From Phlebotomus papatasi (lineage: Eukaryota > Arthropoda > Insecta > Diptera > Psychodidae), in NCBI RefSeq assembly GCF_024763615.1, contig NC_077222.1:33914001-33978000 (forward strand): a stretch of DNA of 64,000 nt, read 5' to 3'. A program made the position numbers and the translations under genes. Position 1 is the first letter of the stretch. Each line of letters opens with the position of its first letter. Under the pieces are notes generated by a model. That model was not told where the DNA came from. It ran no database searches and saw only the letters and a list, made by a program, of their open reading frames with translations. Below are positions 24,722-37,461 of the stretch, piece by piece.

Positions 24722-25148
24722 GGGTAACTGCATCAAATTTCGGCCAATCTGCAATTTCGGCCACGTCCTTTTTTCTTCAAATTTCCAAGAATTTTGCGTT
24801 TTCGCACACTCTAGACTCTAGAGATTACACAATGCAAAAAAACAAAAAATGTCGCTTCAACGAACTGGATGATTTAAAAAAGACTTTGGAAGAATTCCGG
24901 AAGGGCAAGGAACTATGAAAATCAAGGTGTCCGAAATATTACCCAAAGCTATGTCTATATTTTTATTCGTTTTAAATCGTATTAAGAATTATTTTAAAGA
25001 AAATAAAGACGACAAATTATCTACAATGTTCCTAGCAACACTCCTTAAAAAGCAGTATAAAAAATCAATTTTTAATAAGAATATCACATTTTAAACTTAA
25101 GACTTCGGCGCTCGAATGCAACTATGCCGAAGTTTGGTACAATTACCC
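24722..25148 (+). mobile_element. Uninterrupted MITE related to the scaffold intron element
   Basis: The ends GGGTAACTGCATCAAATTTC and (inward from the right) GGGTAATTGTACCAAACTTC are inverted repeats. The left flank is TA; the right flank is TC, probably a decayed TA or overwritten by the next element, which starts at 25150. The body aligns with the two halves of the 50076-52728 element on either side of its hAT insertion. Confidence 0.8.
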
Positions 25149-25149
25149 T

Positions 25150-25324
25150 CACTGAGAGAAATCCGAAAAAGTTAAAATTACATTCCTGAAATGTTAATTT
25201 TACCCAGCAGTATTTATCCAAAACCGGTTTAAATGTTACCCTTTTTAGGTGTATTAGGGGTTACAGGTTACAGGTATCCTTTTTCATGAAATAATGTTAA
25301 TCGCACCCTCTTTTTTTCTCAGTG
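25150..25324 (+). mobile_element. CACTGAGA-type MITE, copy 2
   Basis: The ends are CACTGAGAGAAA and, inward from the right, CACTGAGAAAAAAAGAGGG. It shares the internal words AATCCGAAAAAG and GAAATGTTAATTTTACCC with 1775-2026. It sits immediately beside the preceding MITE. Confidence 0.7.
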
Positions 25325-27576
25325 CTAGATCCTTAAAAAGTGCTTAACCTATTCAACCTTTATTGTAAGCGTACAATTCGGATGTTCTCAAAACGAACAT
25401 TTCTTTTCTTTGAATAACAAAATCGTCTGAATGAGTTTAAGGATGAGGATCAGTGGCTTCTACAATTAAGGGTTAACAATTGTCGAATAGGTCACCCAAA
25501 CCTACTTATATAACTGTTGCTTATTCTGTTGTCTTAAGATTTCTCAGTAAAGGGTAGAACCCTAGTGCAGTCCATAAAAAAACTTCATTACTGAACCAAT
25601 CTCATTTAACATCACTATTCCGACTTAATCACCAGTATCTGTGAGTTCTTGAGATGCGAATAGAATAAGAGGCAAAAAAGACGACAATCACAGGCAAAAG
25701 AGTCAACCGTGATTAAATGATGAAGACTTTGAGGAAAATGAGATGGTAGACAGTGAGAAAAATTGAGGTGCAAAAAAATAGCATCACAGTAATTAGATTT
25801 GAGATTTGATCTTATACTTATTCTTTTGTATCACGCTGCATTGTTACACCTTCCGAGCCTCCGGTAGACTCAATTGGTTGTATATATGCTCTAAGCCAGA
25901 GAGAAGAGAGCTTTTGCAATTCCACATGGTCTGTGAGATTATGAAATAGCAATATTTTCTAATATGCAAATTTCCTGGTAAAAATACAAGCACATAGGTG
26001 TACCTTGCGAGGAAATTCTTCTCTCAAATTATTGTTGCGGCGATTGTGTTTTCTTTTGCTGTCTTGTAAGAAATGCGGCATAAGATGGGCTGTTTTTTTT
26101 CTTGTGAAAAATACACACAATTTTTTTTATTTTTTTAACTTTGCTTCTTCACCTGCAATTTTGTACCTGTGCGAGTCTTCTTCCGACAAACTAGAAAAAA
26201 ACCGCAAATTTGCCACTTGATTGCTCAATTTTTTCTCCTTATCTTCCTCTATCTTCCCCTCATTTTCCATGAATTCTTCACTTGTTTGATTCTTTAACGG
26301 GAGTAGTAAACTTGCTAGTGAGCTGAATTAGCTCTCATTTTCGCTCTGCATTCCTTCCCTTCTGCAACATTCTATAAAAGTAAATTTTCGCGCATGAAAA
26401 CTTCCATCAACATTTTGTACAATTTTTTTCTACGGGAAAATTAACGTATGAGGACTGAACACTAGAAAAATAACTTGAGAAAGAAAAGTCGAGTTTAAAC
26501 TTTTTTTCTTAAATTGAAATTGGATATTCCGATTTTTTTGTTGTTAAGGGATGTCTCTTAGATAAGGGATACTTGAAACGCATTTTCTGTACTTTTTTAG
26601 CATTGTGTACTATTTCATAATCAGTCGCATTCACTTGGATATTGACTTTTCATGATTCGAAATATGAATAAATTTTCCCTGAGGAATAAAAAATCTTTCA
26701 ATTAGTACTGTTTCATCGGCTACTTTTCAGTAGGCTACATTAAGAAAAAATTGGGGTAATTTGAGACACTCATTTTACCGTTCAAAATTTTCACCGTAGG
26801 TTAAAATTATGTTACATAAATGATTAGCATACAAATACACTTTATGTTTCCATGCTTAATATGGTATTTGTGGAAATAAAAACAACTTTACGACCAGCTA
26901 TTTGGATTGAAGGGCTTTTAAAACCATCTAATGAATGAGTAGAAATTTTCGCACCACTTTGAATATCCCGAATACTATCTTGAACCTCTTTATTGTCGTG
27001 AATAAGAAAAAAAGGTAGAATTTGCATGTCCCATGATTTAGAAACATATTTGAAATTTTTCTTTTGCAAACTGATACTTGCCTCTAATTAGAGTAAATAT
27101 AGGTTTTACAATAACTGAATGCAATAATAAGCTAAATTATAATCTTTTCCAAATTAGAATTTAGGGATTTCCTCATTGTTCTCTCCAACTTATACCATTT
27201 GTCTTGAAAAGAAATCTTTTTTGACTAGTCCAAAAACTATTCAATATCCCTCATTGCCCAAATTCGTTTTCTTTTCTTTCAAATTTGTCTTGTAAAATTT
27301 GTGAAAACGGCGATATTGCATCTTCATAGGCTGTGTTATGCTTGTCATGCTTACAAAATTTTAAGTTAAGAAGTGTTTTGGAGACAAAAGACTGTTTTAA
27401 AGCACAAGGCTATAAAGTTTTATTCCTAATCAGGTAACATTTAACCGATTGGCTCTGATAAGTGCCATTTTAAAGAGGTTGTGATTTCAAGAAATACAAA
27501 AATTTAATTTAAAGATAGGGAAAAAAAATAAACTTATAAGACTGGAGAAGTAAAATAAAATAAACATATTGAAAGT
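25325..27576 (+). other. Intergenic, nothing recognised
   Basis: AT-rich. A slightly less AT-rich zone at 25830-25940 has no identifiable motif set. No supported gene. Confidence 0.4.
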
Positions 27577-28583
27577 TAGGGGAATGTAGGCAGCCTTCGC
27601 ACATTTTTTCGTGCTTCATATTCAGAACTTTTTTCTGACTAAACTGTAAAATGGGCAGTGAATTGCACTACACCAAAACGTTCAAAAAACACCTTTTAGG
27701 TTTCTATGCATGCCTAGTTCACTATCACAGAATTGTTGGTTTTTCCTGGACAGGAAAATGAAAAAAAAAAATATGACGATTTGTGCGATTCTTGCCCCCG
27801 GGGGCAGCGTTCACACGATGGGGGTTTGGGTTCGTCATTGTTTTTCTTTCTCGAAATAAATTTTATTTACAATTAAAAATTATTTTCCGATTGTTATACT
27901 GTACCCCCGTGAACCCGCGGAAACTATCACTGCACTAAAAGAAGATCTTTAAAACACCTTTTTCACATTTTCTGGAGCACTGTTTTTTCTTCCAAATGGA
28001 TATCGAAAAATCAACTATGAACATGTTCACACGATTCACACTGTCAATAACCATCGTCTCATGGAGATGGGAAGGAGACTATACGCCTGTCGAAGAGGAA
28101 ATGACCACGAATGTCTCACTGTGGCTTATGAGGCTTTAGTGAGGTTATGATTTTCAAGCTGGAGTTGTCTGATGGATGTGCGAACGCTCACACATTCAGT
28201 GTTTGAAACCACACACAGTGTAGTACTTGCGAATTTTCCACCACCGTGAAAATAATTTTCCTCCGATGCAAAAAACTATTACGTAAATATCATCTCAAGT
28301 ATACTCTTCATCCACTGTGTAAGTGATGTTTTTTAGAAATGAGTTTAACTATGAGAAATCAAATGAAATGTGCGCCATCAAAATTACCCATTTTGGGCCA
28401 ATTTTCTATTTGTGATCTTAGCACTTAGGAAAGAAGGGCTTGGCTGCCTATTTCTACAATGAAGATAAGGTTCTTAAATACTTAACTTATGGCTAAGAAA
28501 TGCGGAACCAACTCTTTGGAAATAAAGAGAAAATTCGCATCGTTCGAAAGCTCACACTTGCGAAGCCTGCCTACATTCCCCTA
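27577..28583 (+). mobile_element. 1 kb TA-flanked TIR element
   Basis: TAGGGGAATGTAGGCAGCCT at the left and, inward from the right, TAGGGGAATGTAGGCAGGCT form 25 bp inverted ends with TTCGCA. The interior is less AT-rich than its surroundings, including GCCCCCGGGGGC at 27795-27806. No complete reading frame is present, so it is non-autonomous. Confidence 0.8.
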
Positions 28584-28641
28584 CTGGTTTAAGTTGAAGC
28601 CGATCGTCATCGCATATAATGCTATCAGGCTAGAGGTTTAT

Positions 28642-28766
28642 GCCCTAGACAGACTTACAGCTTAAGCTGAGAGACGGCTTAGTGGGAAACTGATGGGAAT
28701 ATAGTCTAATCATTATTTTTTAAAGTTCAGTAGTCTTTCGGCTTAAGCCGTAGGTCTGTCAAGGCC
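28642..28766 (+). mobile_element. Palindromic MITE (GGCTTAAGCCG type), copy 1
   Basis: GCCCTAGACAGACTTACAGC at the left pairs with, inward from the right, GGCCTTGACAGACCTACGGC, followed by TTAAGC(C/T)G. Inside lies GAGAGACGGCTTAGTGG. A copy is at 58522-58650. Confidence 0.7.
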
Positions 28767-29096
28767 ACTAGCCCAGTTTCTAAAAATTAGGTATTAAATG
28801 ACAATTAAATCTTGCTTTTTGAAAAATTTCAGCAGTGATATAAAATACAATAAAAATTATGATTTTTAGTATTAATACAAAATTCATTTTTTCAAGATTT
28901 CTTCATCCAAATACGAGTTTCACTAATCTGCTAGGAAATATTTTGTTTTTTTTTAAGACAATTAAATTTACTGAGTAGTCATGATTACCGCAAAGTAAGT
29001 GTCTTTCAAAAAAAGAAAATTAAAATCAGGTCCCAACGGCTGGTTTTTTATTTTTAAATAAAAATTTAATAAAATATTGCTTAATTTGTATTGCAA

Positions 29097-29313
29097 GGGG
29101 AAAGTGCTCTCCCTTCGAACGTTCATGCCTTCGAATAATGTAAATTTCTTTTGCTTTTCGGAAGAGATTTACACAAAATTATCACGGAATTATCAACAAT
29201 TGATGATAAGCCAACTAATATTTAATAGAAATGTGTAAGACTGTTGGGAAAACTAAAAGAAAATTCACATTACTCGAAGGCATGAACGTTCGAAGGTTGA
29301 GTACTTTCCCCTA
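29097..29313 (+). mobile_element. Fold-back MITE with GAACGTTCATGCCTTCGA arms
   Basis: The left arm GGGGAAAGTGCTCTCCCTTC and the right arm inward GGGGAAAGTACTCAACCTTC continue through GAACGTTCATGCCTTCGA(A/G)TAATGT, giving arms of about 50 bp. The right flank is TA. Confidence 0.8.
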
Positions 29314-31374
29314 ATATGGTTAAGAGGACGAATGATTTTTTTTTTATTATGTTGAAAAAAAAAATTTTTTGTCTTCGTGGAACGCGTAACCTCTTAAGTT
29401 AAGCTTTAAGAATTTAGGATTTCTTGATAATTTTATTTAAATTCTCCTAAACATCCAAGACATCTTAAGCATTAACTTTCCTTGTTTTTAGCTATATTCT
29501 ATAGCTGCAATCTACTATAAAGATGGAAACTGTGGATTAGTATAATGACTGTGAGCAATACAGAATGTCTTCTATTTCATTTCGCGATTTGTAGTTTAAG
29601 TGTGAGAAAATCTAGCTCAAATTATCTCACTCACTCTCTTACGTTTTTGTGCAGAGCCAAAGAGGTTTATGGGTTTAGTTTGCAGAATATAAGTTACCCT
29701 AAACTTCCTACAAATCTCAAGATTAAAAGATTTACAATCAATGAAGATTCTTGTCCATCATTTTTGCTCAAAGGTTAGAAAAAAGGCCAAGACGGTGATG
29801 GTCACATGGAAATAGGCCGAACAGGAGGAGTTCCATTTTGATGAATAAATCCGTTTTGGTGTATTGAACTGAATTAAATTATTTACCCCAGAAAAAAAAG
29901 TGATTTGCTCAACTCATAACAGTATTTAGAACAAATTTTTTTTTTTCAAACACAAAATATTCCCAACTTTTCAGCCCTCATACGTTATCAAGTTCAGAAC
30001 TTTGATGGAAAATTTATAAATGTAATCGTTAGAGCTATATATCTTAACTTCACCGTTGTTACACTACAGCATTATTTCACATAGATGAAATTATGTGGAA
30101 AATTTTTCAACAAAGACTATACGCCTATTTGTTTGAAATAAAAGACTGACCAATTTGACCACAAGAAAAAAATATATAACTAACATTACTTCCCATTTAA
30201 CCTTTTCTGCTTCTCTCATTTTTCTGATATTGTACTTGTATACATATTTCGTGCAAGCCCCCAATCTTTTGCAATATATGTATCTGTCTTATATGGTTCT
30301 CATTCTCCTCGAGAAATTCACATTCGACATTGACTGAGTTTTAATTGTAATAACACATTAAAAATTAACAAACACTGAGAGATTTTTTTTCATTCGGAGA
30401 ATGAGAAGAAGTACAAAAAAAACCAAATATACAATAAAACATTGAGCTCTAAAAAAAATAATTAATTGACTTTTCTTCGTAATAGAAGAAAAAAATTGTA
30501 CTACAATTTATAGAAAGCGTCTCAAAGACGAAATGTGCAAAAAAAGAGATATGAAAACAAACTGATTTACATGGAAAATGAATTAGGTATGAAAAACAGT
30601 GAAAAATCATCGTACTATTGTTGGGAAGAAGTTTAGCAAACAATTCAATCAAGTGGTGCAAAAAAAAGTGGCAAAACAAACGAGCAATTCCCTCATTCGT
30701 TTCGGAAAGAGTTCATTGTGATGCATTTGTTGTTTTTATTTTGTCACATTTGATATTAATAAATGAAAGTAATACCATTTAATGACTTTTTAATGGCAAT
30801 ACCACAAAGATTTTTGCGTCTTTCTCACTCTCTACCTCACAAATCTTGGCGATACTTTTATTTTTAAAACGACCAACCCCCTCAGGGCGTTGAATTGACT
30901 TCACTTTTTCTCCTCCATGCAGACGCATTTTTGCTTCACATTGAACCTCTAAAACAATTATTTATGGTATACGAATCATAAGAGAACACGATTAAGTGTC
31001 TTTAGAGTCATACACTATTATTTGAAATTTACCTTTAAAAAAAGCCAAACCTTTTATAATGCAGACTGAATGAACAAAAAAAAAAGAAACAGACACCATA
31101 GTGCATGGTGAAAAACCTCAAGTTCAGTGGAAGAGTAATTAAATGGTTAAATTATCTACGGTCCAATTTCATGATGTTATTGTTGATGTTATTATTGTTG
31201 TTAGAGGGCTTTTAACATCTCTTCTCTTTTTTTTTCTCTCTCTCGTCTTAATTTAATAAAAGATTGAAATGATGAAAAAATCACGAGCCACGCAAAGAAA
31301 CGCGAGATGAAGAAAAATCATGGGTACAACTACTCCCATCCATGATACAAGTTATCTTGCAACACACCATAATA
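29314..31374 (+). other. Intergenic, nothing recognised
   Basis: AT-rich. An end fragment of the 1608-3311 family lies at 29318-29398. No supported gene. Confidence 0.4.
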
Positions 31375-32445
31375 TAGGGTAAGTGCTCATAATTTTGGAC
31401 AGTTTCTAAATTTGGACACTTTGAGGATAACATTGGACACTAAAAATAAATTGATTAAAATGATGGATTTTTATTCCAATATTTGATGAATAATGAATTC
31501 TATCTAAATATTTGTTCTTTTTGGAAGATTTTAACACTAAATACGTTAAAATTTGAATATGATTTGAGTTGAAATTGCTTTGTTGAAAATTCAGTGTGAG
31601 CAATTGCTTACGAGAAATATGACAGAACTTCGTGGCTTACTTCAGTCTTATTTAGTTTTGGTGAAGTACTAACAAAGTTTGTTCGCTGTTTTTGAGTGAT
31701 ATTATTGAATATTCATTGAATATTGTGTTGATTCACGTTACTGATGATTTGTACATTTGACCTGAAGTGAGATTTGTCTTGTGAATTAGATTTTTCGTGT
31801 GAAAAATGGGAAATTTTTTAAGACATTCACCAGTGAGGTGATGATTCTTATTTTGGACAGGTGTTTTTCTCACGAAATTTCGTGAAGTTTTAGCTTTTGT
31901 GATGACTAGGTTGGACAAATGCCTGGAGAAACAAAGGAGCATCATCTCTACGAAAGAGATGTAGCGAGAAATTCCTTGAAAGGCTCCCGGAAAGGTCAGG
32001 GAATGAGGGAATCCGCACGTACTTGGAGTACCGAAGTCAACTCACTTTAATGAATGATATGGAAAGTTTCCGGGCTTCTGTGACATTCTACGTTTCCCTT
32101 ACATGAACAGGAAGAGGACTTGGTAAGACTGGTTCATGAAATGAAGAACAATGGGCATCCTGTTGAGGCGGATTAGCTGTCCAAATTTACAGACAAGTTG
32201 TAAAAATTAATAACCAAGTTGTCCAAAATAAGAGTCAAATTCACCTCTACATATCAATTCATTTTTAAACGTATTAAAACTAATTTTAATAAAAATAAGA
32301 CAATAAATAGCTTGCTAAGTTTCTAAACAACCCTTCTGAAAAGAGAGTAACAAGAAATGTCAATTAGTATAGAAAATATCGCACTTCAAACTTGGAACTT
32401 CGATGCTTATAAGCAGACTGTCCAAAATTATAAGCACTTCCCCTA
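31375..32445 (+). mobile_element. Pogo-like non-autonomous transposon, copy 1
   Basis: The ends are TA-flanked inverted repeats, GGGTAAGTGCTCATAATTTT left and GGGGAAGTGCTTATAATTTT right (read inward). A near-identical direct copy lies at 41869-42938. The interior holds a decayed transposase N-terminus (separate entry) and AT-rich filler. At about 1.07 kb it is too short for a full transposase, so it is a deletion derivative. Confidence 0.85.
31919..32176 (+). pseudogene. Remnant of pogo/Tigger-type transposase N-terminus
   Basis: An ATG frame reads YERDVARNSL then GMRESARTW, and the next frame reads VPKSTHFNE. This order is the pipsqueak-type helix-turn-helix of pogo-family transposases. A further frame gives EEDLVRLVHEMKNNGHPVEA before a TAG, resembling the start of the CENP-B-like second HTH. 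At least two frame changes are needed, so it is non-coding now. No DDE domain is present. Family assignment is by motif recognition only. Confidence 0.6.
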
Positions 32446-33283
32446 CCTAAGATTTTTTTTATAATAAAACTGTGTCAGCGCATTTGGAGCTTCCAGCTAG
32501 TCTTGCTAACATCTTGTAATGTTGGAATCAGTGAAGTCTGTATGTGCAGAAAAGATCTCTCGTCAGAGTTCCATGCCACCTCACGAGAGTCAGTGGCCCC
32601 CCGAAAGCAATCAATTGTCCAGTACTTTCACTCAAGAACATCACATTCCTCTCGTACACTCTTCTTTCCTCCAACTACTTGCGCACACAGGTTAGGGTGA
32701 AATATTTCCATGGGTATTGAAAAATCAGAAAATTTCCGGAGTAATTGAAAAAATGTCTTACAGTTTACGAACGATACTAAATAAACTCAATTATGTAATA
32801 ATTTTATAAATAAAAACAACTAACGAATTAGACGATTAAATTAATTGGTAATGGCTCCGGTACAACTTTTAGATTAGGAAAATTTTATAGTCAAAATTTT
32901 TCTTCTTTTCATATCAAATCGGTATCTCAGAATATAAAACGAATAAGTCGCGAATGGCTATCTTTACAGGAAAGCAAATTCAAACTGAGATTTTACATGA
33001 TGAGTATAGGATTTTTAAGATTTGAAACCCCTATAAACTTTGGGAATAATTAAGATTCCGGTATAATATTCACATGGAAAGTAGGGGGTGTCAAGGAGTG
33101 CCCAAAAAGCGAAAAAAAATCGAGTTATTCGACTTATATACTGACAAGTCGAAATTAAATTCAATTCAGTCCAATTTTGAGACCGAAAGAGCGTGATAGA
33201 CTTATGTAACCCATTTGAGAAAGAATGGAATGCGAATTTTGATTTCATAAAATTTTAATGATCCAAAAGATGTGCCAAAAACA
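32446..33283 (+). other. Intergenic, nothing recognised
   Basis: AT-rich. Around 33130-33280 the words AGTCCAATTTTGAGACCGAAAGAG and TGATCYAAAAGRTGTGCC match 2763-2875, so a dispersed repeat is shared between the two places. Confidence 0.4.
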
Positions 33284-33506
33284 TAGGGGAAAGTGTCCAT
33301 GCTTTGTACGGTCCTAAGCTTGATAATGATTAAATTTTGCCTATGTTTCTGAATAAATGTGACCCCGCTATATATTTTTTAAAAACAGGACACTTTCCCC
33401 AAGTTTTTAAAATATGGGTGCAATGAGTCATATTTAATGAAAAATATAGGAAAACAATAGTCATTATGAAGCTTGGGACCGTGCAAAGCATGGGCACTTT
33501 CCCTTA
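33284..33506 (+). mobile_element. TA-flanked fold-back MITE (CATGCTTTGTACGGTC type)
   Basis: The left arm TAGGGGAAAGTGTCCATGCT and the right arm inward TAAGGGAAAGTGCCCATGCT pair on through TTG(T/C)ACGGTCC and AAGCTTNATAATGA for more than 50 bp. Fragments occur at 16654-16736 and 23960-24050. Confidence 0.8.
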
Positions 33507-34853
33507 ATCTAATTTCAGGAAGTTAATAAATAATGCCAATTTAAACCAAATATCGGTGATACCAGGTGGCAGCCAAAATCTCAAAAGCCAAAATTTCGAA
33601 AGGATCATAACCCCGAAACTCTTGAATCTCGTATGATTTTCGTGTTAGATATTTTGGCTATCGGGATTTTGACTGGGACTCATAAATTTTCTTAACCCCT
33701 AAAGTCACACGAGCTGACTGATTTAAATCTCAATCTGAAAATTAAAAAAAAAAACTGTAGGGGAGACCGGCAAAAAGTCACAAATCGAAAATTTCAAAAT
33801 TCAATATCATCAAAGATTAAAAAAAATAGCAACCTAATTTTTTTTCCACAGATAAGCTTCCATTGACCTTCTTCAATGTCGTAAGTTTCTTAGAATTCGA
33901 ACGAGGAATTAAGAAAATAAAAAGTATTGAAATTTTTAGCTTTGTTTTTTAAATAATTTCCTTACAGAAGATATCATTTTTTACCAATTTTATTTTCAAA
34001 ATTGATGCACTGGTGAATATTTCCTAAATGATTTGGATTCTTTGAATACGAAGCCGCTATCTATTTTAGAATTTCACAAAAGTTCTCTTCTCCAGAAATT
34101 CCTTTTATTAAAAATGACCACTTGGGGTAAAAAGTAACAAAACGTATGGAGCAAAAAGTAAGGAAAACCGAAGCAATTTCTGATGTCTCACGGCGAGAAG
34201 AAACGTTATTACCATGTCTTGCCGCTTGTTCTTTGCATTGGACAAACAATTTGCAGTCTTTTGTGTTTTTTTTTCTAAAATTAGCTTCAAAAGAGCTTTT
34301 CTCGTTCAGATAGAAAAAACGCTGTTTTACAAAGGTGTAGATGAATAAATTTCCTATGAAAATATGTTATCTTAGGTATTTTTTTTTTAATTTACGGAAG
34401 CCCGTTATAAAGCAAATCAAATTGTGATAATATCCCATTCCTGACACTATTTGCCCTAGCATTTTTGAGAATGGTTACAAAATTACTTCTTAGAAAACAG
34501 CTCGATAAATGTATTTCCTTACAAAGTAGAGGAAATTGACTTTCACAAAGTTGTAGAGCGGTAAAATTTTCTATAAAACTGGGCTAATTAGAAATTTCTG
34601 GGGCGCTCGGGTAGCTTGTAAAAAAGTAAAATATCCTTTTTGTGACTTTTTGCTCCAGTCTGCCCTATTTATAGGAATCAGTAGTTGAATGAAAAAAAGC
34701 ACTGCCTCTATGACGCAGAGGTTCTTGGTTAGATTCTTAATCAAACAGTGTCCAGTATAAAAGTTAAAACAATTTTCAAAAGATTTTTTTTGGCGATGTA
34801 AAATAAAAAAATATAAGTATTAATAAAATTATTAATATTATAATAACAGAAGG
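33507..34853 (+). other. Intergenic with minisatellite and SINE-like relics
   Basis: 33575-33690 carries the CGGGATTTTGAC/GCCAAAATTTCG words seen at 39484-39735. At 34700-34745 GCCTCTATGACGCAGAGG then GTTCTTGGTTAGATTC resembles the anticodon arm and B box of a tRNA-derived SINE. No protein gene. Confidence 0.35.
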
Positions 34854-35087
34854 TAGGGTCGGAGGAACGTCTGTTCGACAGGGAACCCCTATTCACACTT
34901 TTGTCAAAATGTTAAAAATTATTTAATGTATCTAGTAAAATATAAGTAATATAATGTTTTTTACTGTAATATACCTTTTACTATAAACAGAAATGTTCAA
35001 ATTTCATATCCCAAATAGTACAGAATAGGGTGTCAACAGGTGCTGACACGAGTTCTTCAAGTGTCAATAGACGTTCCTTTCACCCTA
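34854..35087 (+). mobile_element. TA-flanked MITE (TAGGGTCGGAGGAACGTC), copy 1
   Basis: TAGGGTCGGAGGAACGTCT at the left and TAGGGTGAAAGGAACGTCTA inward from the right. Near-identical elements are at 38493-38713 and 45968-46200. Confidence 0.85.
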
Positions 35088-35290
35088 TACTGTGAAAATT
35101 TAATTGTTGATATATGAAAAACAAAACATCTTTAAAAATAAAACGTCTTTAAAAAATAATAACAGAAATAAACATAATATTCAGTAACTAATCAAAATCG
35201 AAGATCAAAACCGATCAGGCTGTGAATGAAGCATTACACAATAATAGATTACAAACATGATTATTTTCAAGTAAAGACGTCAAAATTCTG

Positions 35291-35555
35291 GGCAAAAAAC
35301 AAACGAGCAGTATAAAATTCGAAATGGGCAGTAAAAAATTAAAAATGAGCAGTAAAATATCTAATTAGGATCAGTAAAAAACTTAAATCTTTGCAAAAAC
35401 GGGCTTAATTTATATATTTAACATTTAAAATAGTTCCATATAGAGTGATAAGCCCTTTATTTTCCCTTTGCCAAAATTTGGACGATAATATCACTGTTTC
35501 AAATTTTTTTGATACTGATCAATTTTAACTTTTTACTGCTCATTTATTCAATGCC
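35291..35555 (+). mobile_element. MITE with 9 bp target duplication, copy 2
   Basis: This copy matches 2999-3263 at about 90% by eye over the full 265 bp. It is flanked by AAAATTCTG at 35282-35290 and 35556-35564. A 9 bp duplication with GGCA-type ends points to a Mutator-like or Merlin-like transposase, not Tc1/mariner. Which one is uncertain. Confidence 0.85.
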
Positions 35556-35564
35556 AAAATTCTG

Positions 35565-37291
35565 TAGTCAGATATCTTATCTGATTTTTTTGTTGTAAAA
35601 ATGTTGCAAATAAGATATGTATATCAACGAGAAAGTCAAAAAGTACCTAAAAACTAAATTTAATCTATTTGAAAAGCAAATTTTTCACAACTGAGAAAAT
35701 TTCTGAATTTTTCAATGAAATTCAAACAACATTTCCAATAAGAACCAGTTCATACCTTCACCCTCAATCAATTTCCAGTCATAAATACTCTGCGAAGGAG
35801 TAAATTTATGATAAATGGATAAAAACACGCACTTAAGATCAATCTACGATGCATCAGAGTGCAAGAAAAACATTAAATTAACATTTTTTCACTGTCTCAA
35901 ATCTCTTTTTCCTTTATGCTCTTTTTTTTCTACCTTCTCCCTACAAAACTTCTTCCAACACACAATAAAACCGTTAAATAAATTTACAAATAGCATCTCT
36001 TAGGAAACTGTCATCTTGATCACAATCTCTCTATCGTGGTTTTTTTACTTATTATATACAACTCTGTCGGAGTTTCATTAAATCCTCCTTTTTTTTATCT
36101 ATACCTCGTGGCCTTCTTCAGTAAGTGCTGCAATGTCCGGAGAAAGAGGCAATTTTCAATAGAAGAGACAGTGAGCAATCAGCGATAAAAAAGCTCAAGA
36201 TTCACACAATTTACACATTGCACACAAAATGCAACTGATTTATAAATCAGAGACGAATCTTGAAGCAACACAATTTGAATATTAATTGTGTCTCTCGTGT
36301 CTTTTTTTTTACATTTTCCTCGTCTGTTCCCCATATCTAATTGAATTAAACAATTTCCGCAGAGACTTTGTCATCTGTGAAAGTTTTTCCGTTTCGTTTT
36401 ATTTTAAATGACACATGTCTCTTATAATGCTCACACAAAAAAAAGTTTAATGAAATCTATGTTCATTAGGTATTTATGCAGATTGCAAGAGATGTTGAGC
36501 AGAATAATTTTACAAGATCCATCCTTTCCTCAATCCACCTCTGGAGATGGTATTTAGCACAAAATGGACAAATAATGCCTCTTTTCTCTACCAATGTATT
36601 ATACTAAATACAATCTCATGAGATGGACACTGAAGAAAAAAAATCTTATGTATATAGACAAAACGCACTGGAATCGTAGTGCAAAAATTAGAAAGTAACA
36701 ATTTATATCCAGTCAAACTGCAAAAGTACTGCAAATATTCTCTCGTTCAATTCACGTGTCACACAATGTGGAAAATGTCTCTTTTCTTGCTTTGAAAGGA
36801 AGAAAAGTGTGCAATAGAGAAGAAAATCCACACCAATATTTCTTCAAATCATGAGCCATTTAGCGTGCCATTGAACGGCGACATTTTTTATGGAAAAGAG
36901 ACTGAAAAAGAAAATATGCAAGTTTCTACTTTTCAAATATCTAATATGTGTGTGTTTTCAAAAGAAATACTGATAATAATAAAAAAACCAATGAGCTTTA
37001 AAACTTCCAATAATGTCTGTGACACGATTTTCCTTCAAAGCATCGATATAGTCTTTAGTGCCTTTAATGAGACAGTCTTGATTTTGTATTTTTTCTTTTT
37101 TTTGTAATATAAAATTGCTGAAACTCGAAATATTTTTTTCTGTCGAACATATTTGGGAAAGAAACCGGCATCTTGCACATGAATTTTTAATTCAGTCTTA
37201 CTAATGTACGACCTAGTCTACAATTGTTAACGCAGGCATCGGTCCAACCAACCCGACCCTCAAAGTTTATTCCTTAATGTGCTGAGTTATT
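35565..37291 (+). other. Intergenic, nothing recognised
   Basis: AT-rich, no supported gene or repeat arms. Confidence 0.4.
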
Positions 37292-37461
37292 CACTGGTAA
37301 AAATAAGAGGATCAAATTGATCCAAATTTAATCCCTTTGCAAAGGATGGATCAAACGTCAAACGTAACATATACATTTATCATAATAGAACATGTTAATT
37401 TGATCCATCTTTTGCAAAAGGGTCAAATTTGGATCAATTGATCCTTTTATTTTCACCAGTG
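37292..37461 (+). mobile_element. 170 bp fold-back MITE (CACTGGTRAAAATAA)
   Basis: The left arm CACTGGTAAAAATAAGAGGA and the right arm inward CACTGGTGAAAATAAAAGGA pair on through TCAATTGATCCAAATTT and GATGGATCAAA for about 65 bp, leaving a short loop. GGATCAAATTGATCC is itself palindromic. Confidence 0.85.

Noticed and set aside
31733..31945. 70-codon - strand frame conserved in both 1.07 kb elements
   Set aside because: Its conservation follows from the copies being near-identical; the + strand carries the recognisable HTH remnant.
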